A DNA stretch of 5,529 nucleotides from Hyphomicrobiales bacterium (lineage in GTDB: Bacteria; Pseudomonadota; Alphaproteobacteria; Rhizobiales; JAJFHB01), in NCBI GenBank assembly GCA_021775795.1, contig JAJFHB010000446.1:1-5529 (forward strand). Reading direction: 5' to 3'. Within the stretch, counting starts at the first letter, position 1, and every line of letters starts with the position of its first letter. Below are positions 5,377 through 5,529 of this stretch, in pieces. The position numbers were made by a program, and so were the translations under genes. The notes under the pieces were generated by a model. It ran no database searches and had not been told where the DNA came from. It saw only the letters and a program-made list of their open reading frames with translations.

Positions 5377-5529
5377 TTAGGCCTCCAGACGCTTGCCAAG
5401 CCTGCCTGCCAGATCCTGTACGTATTGCCAGGCAACGCGGCCGGAACGCGATCCTCTTGTTGCGGACCATTCGATGGCCTCGGCCCTTAGTGTCTCTTCA
5501 TCAATCTCAAGTTTGAAATGGGCCACATA
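5377..5529 (-). CDS. DUF815-type ATP-binding protein (AAA+ family), C-terminal fragment
   Basis: Read from the window edge on the minus strand, 50 residues end at a TAA (complement of 5377-5379); the start is outside the window. The fragment contains EIDEETLRAEAIEWSATRGS followed by RSGRVAWQYVQDLAGRLGK. This resembles the end of DUF815 AAA-type ATPases, whose C-terminus carries an ATRG-RSGR-AWQ-QDLAGR pattern. The Walker motifs would be upstream and cannot be seen. The biochemical role of the family is poorly defined. A DUF815 gene convergent with the LysM/M23 gene is, as I recall, a common arrangement in Hyphomicrobiales, which supports the call. Confidence 0.75.
   Translation of the reverse strand, partial: YVAHFKLEIDEETLRAEAIEWSATRGSRSGRVAWQYVQDLAGRLGKRLEA

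Noticed and set aside
5230..5490. 86-codon plus-strand ORF running through the end of the lipoprotein gene and the terminator
   Set aside because: It overlaps the lipoprotein gene in another frame, crosses the terminator hairpin and lies antisense to the DUF815 fragment.
1..5529. Defence system, mobile element, CRISPR array, toxin-antitoxin pair or RNA gene
   Set aside because: I looked on both strands; all substantial reading frames are accounted for by conserved housekeeping genes, and no spaced direct repeats, terminal inverted repeats or tRNA-like folds were seen.

Overview
The window reads as a chromosomal housekeeping and cell-envelope block from an alphaproteobacterium, most likely of the order Hyphomicrobiales (Rhizobiales). 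The evidence is the gene order tatB-tatC-serS-surE-pcm-nlpD/dipM with a convergent DUF815-type ATPase gene, the long Lys/Ala/Thr-rich TatB tail, and a perfect CtrA-type site. Base composition is moderate in GC. The genus cannot be named from this sequence alone.

Layout. Positions 1-214 hold the 3' end of a tatB-like gene, a low-complexity basic tail built on an 18-bp tandem repeat. tatC (227-1045) follows after 12 nt and starts with GTG. A 166-nt spacer (1046-1211) separates tatC from serS (1212-2495); it holds a weak promoter candidate, small hairpins and a speculative serine-rich upstream ORF. surE (2509-3285) follows serS after 13 nt, and its ribosome-binding site overlaps the serS stop. 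pcm (3331-3972) follows after 45 nt. A 68-nt spacer with a perfect TTAA-N7-TTAAC box and an inverted repeat precedes a lipoprotein gene with two LysM domains and a degenerate M23/LytM domain (4041-5303). A 14-bp GAAA-loop hairpin (5328-5359) separates it from the convergent, truncated DUF815-type ATPase gene (5377-5529, minus strand).

How the genes fit together. TatB and TatC export folded proteins. SerRS charges tRNA-Ser. SurE (nucleotide/phosphate metabolism) and Pcm (isoaspartyl repair) are stress and maintenance enzymes. The last plus-strand gene keeps the surE-pcm-nlpD order known from E. coli. Its LytM domain lacks the first metal ligands, so it looks like an amidase activator for cell separation (NlpD/DipM type), not an active peptidase. 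The CtrA box suggests that it has its own cell-cycle-controlled promoter inside the cluster.

I see no mobile element, CRISPR array, RNA gene or defence system. The most useful observations are regulatory (CtrA box, inverted repeat, possible serS leader) and structural (the TatB repeat and the degenerate LytM domain).
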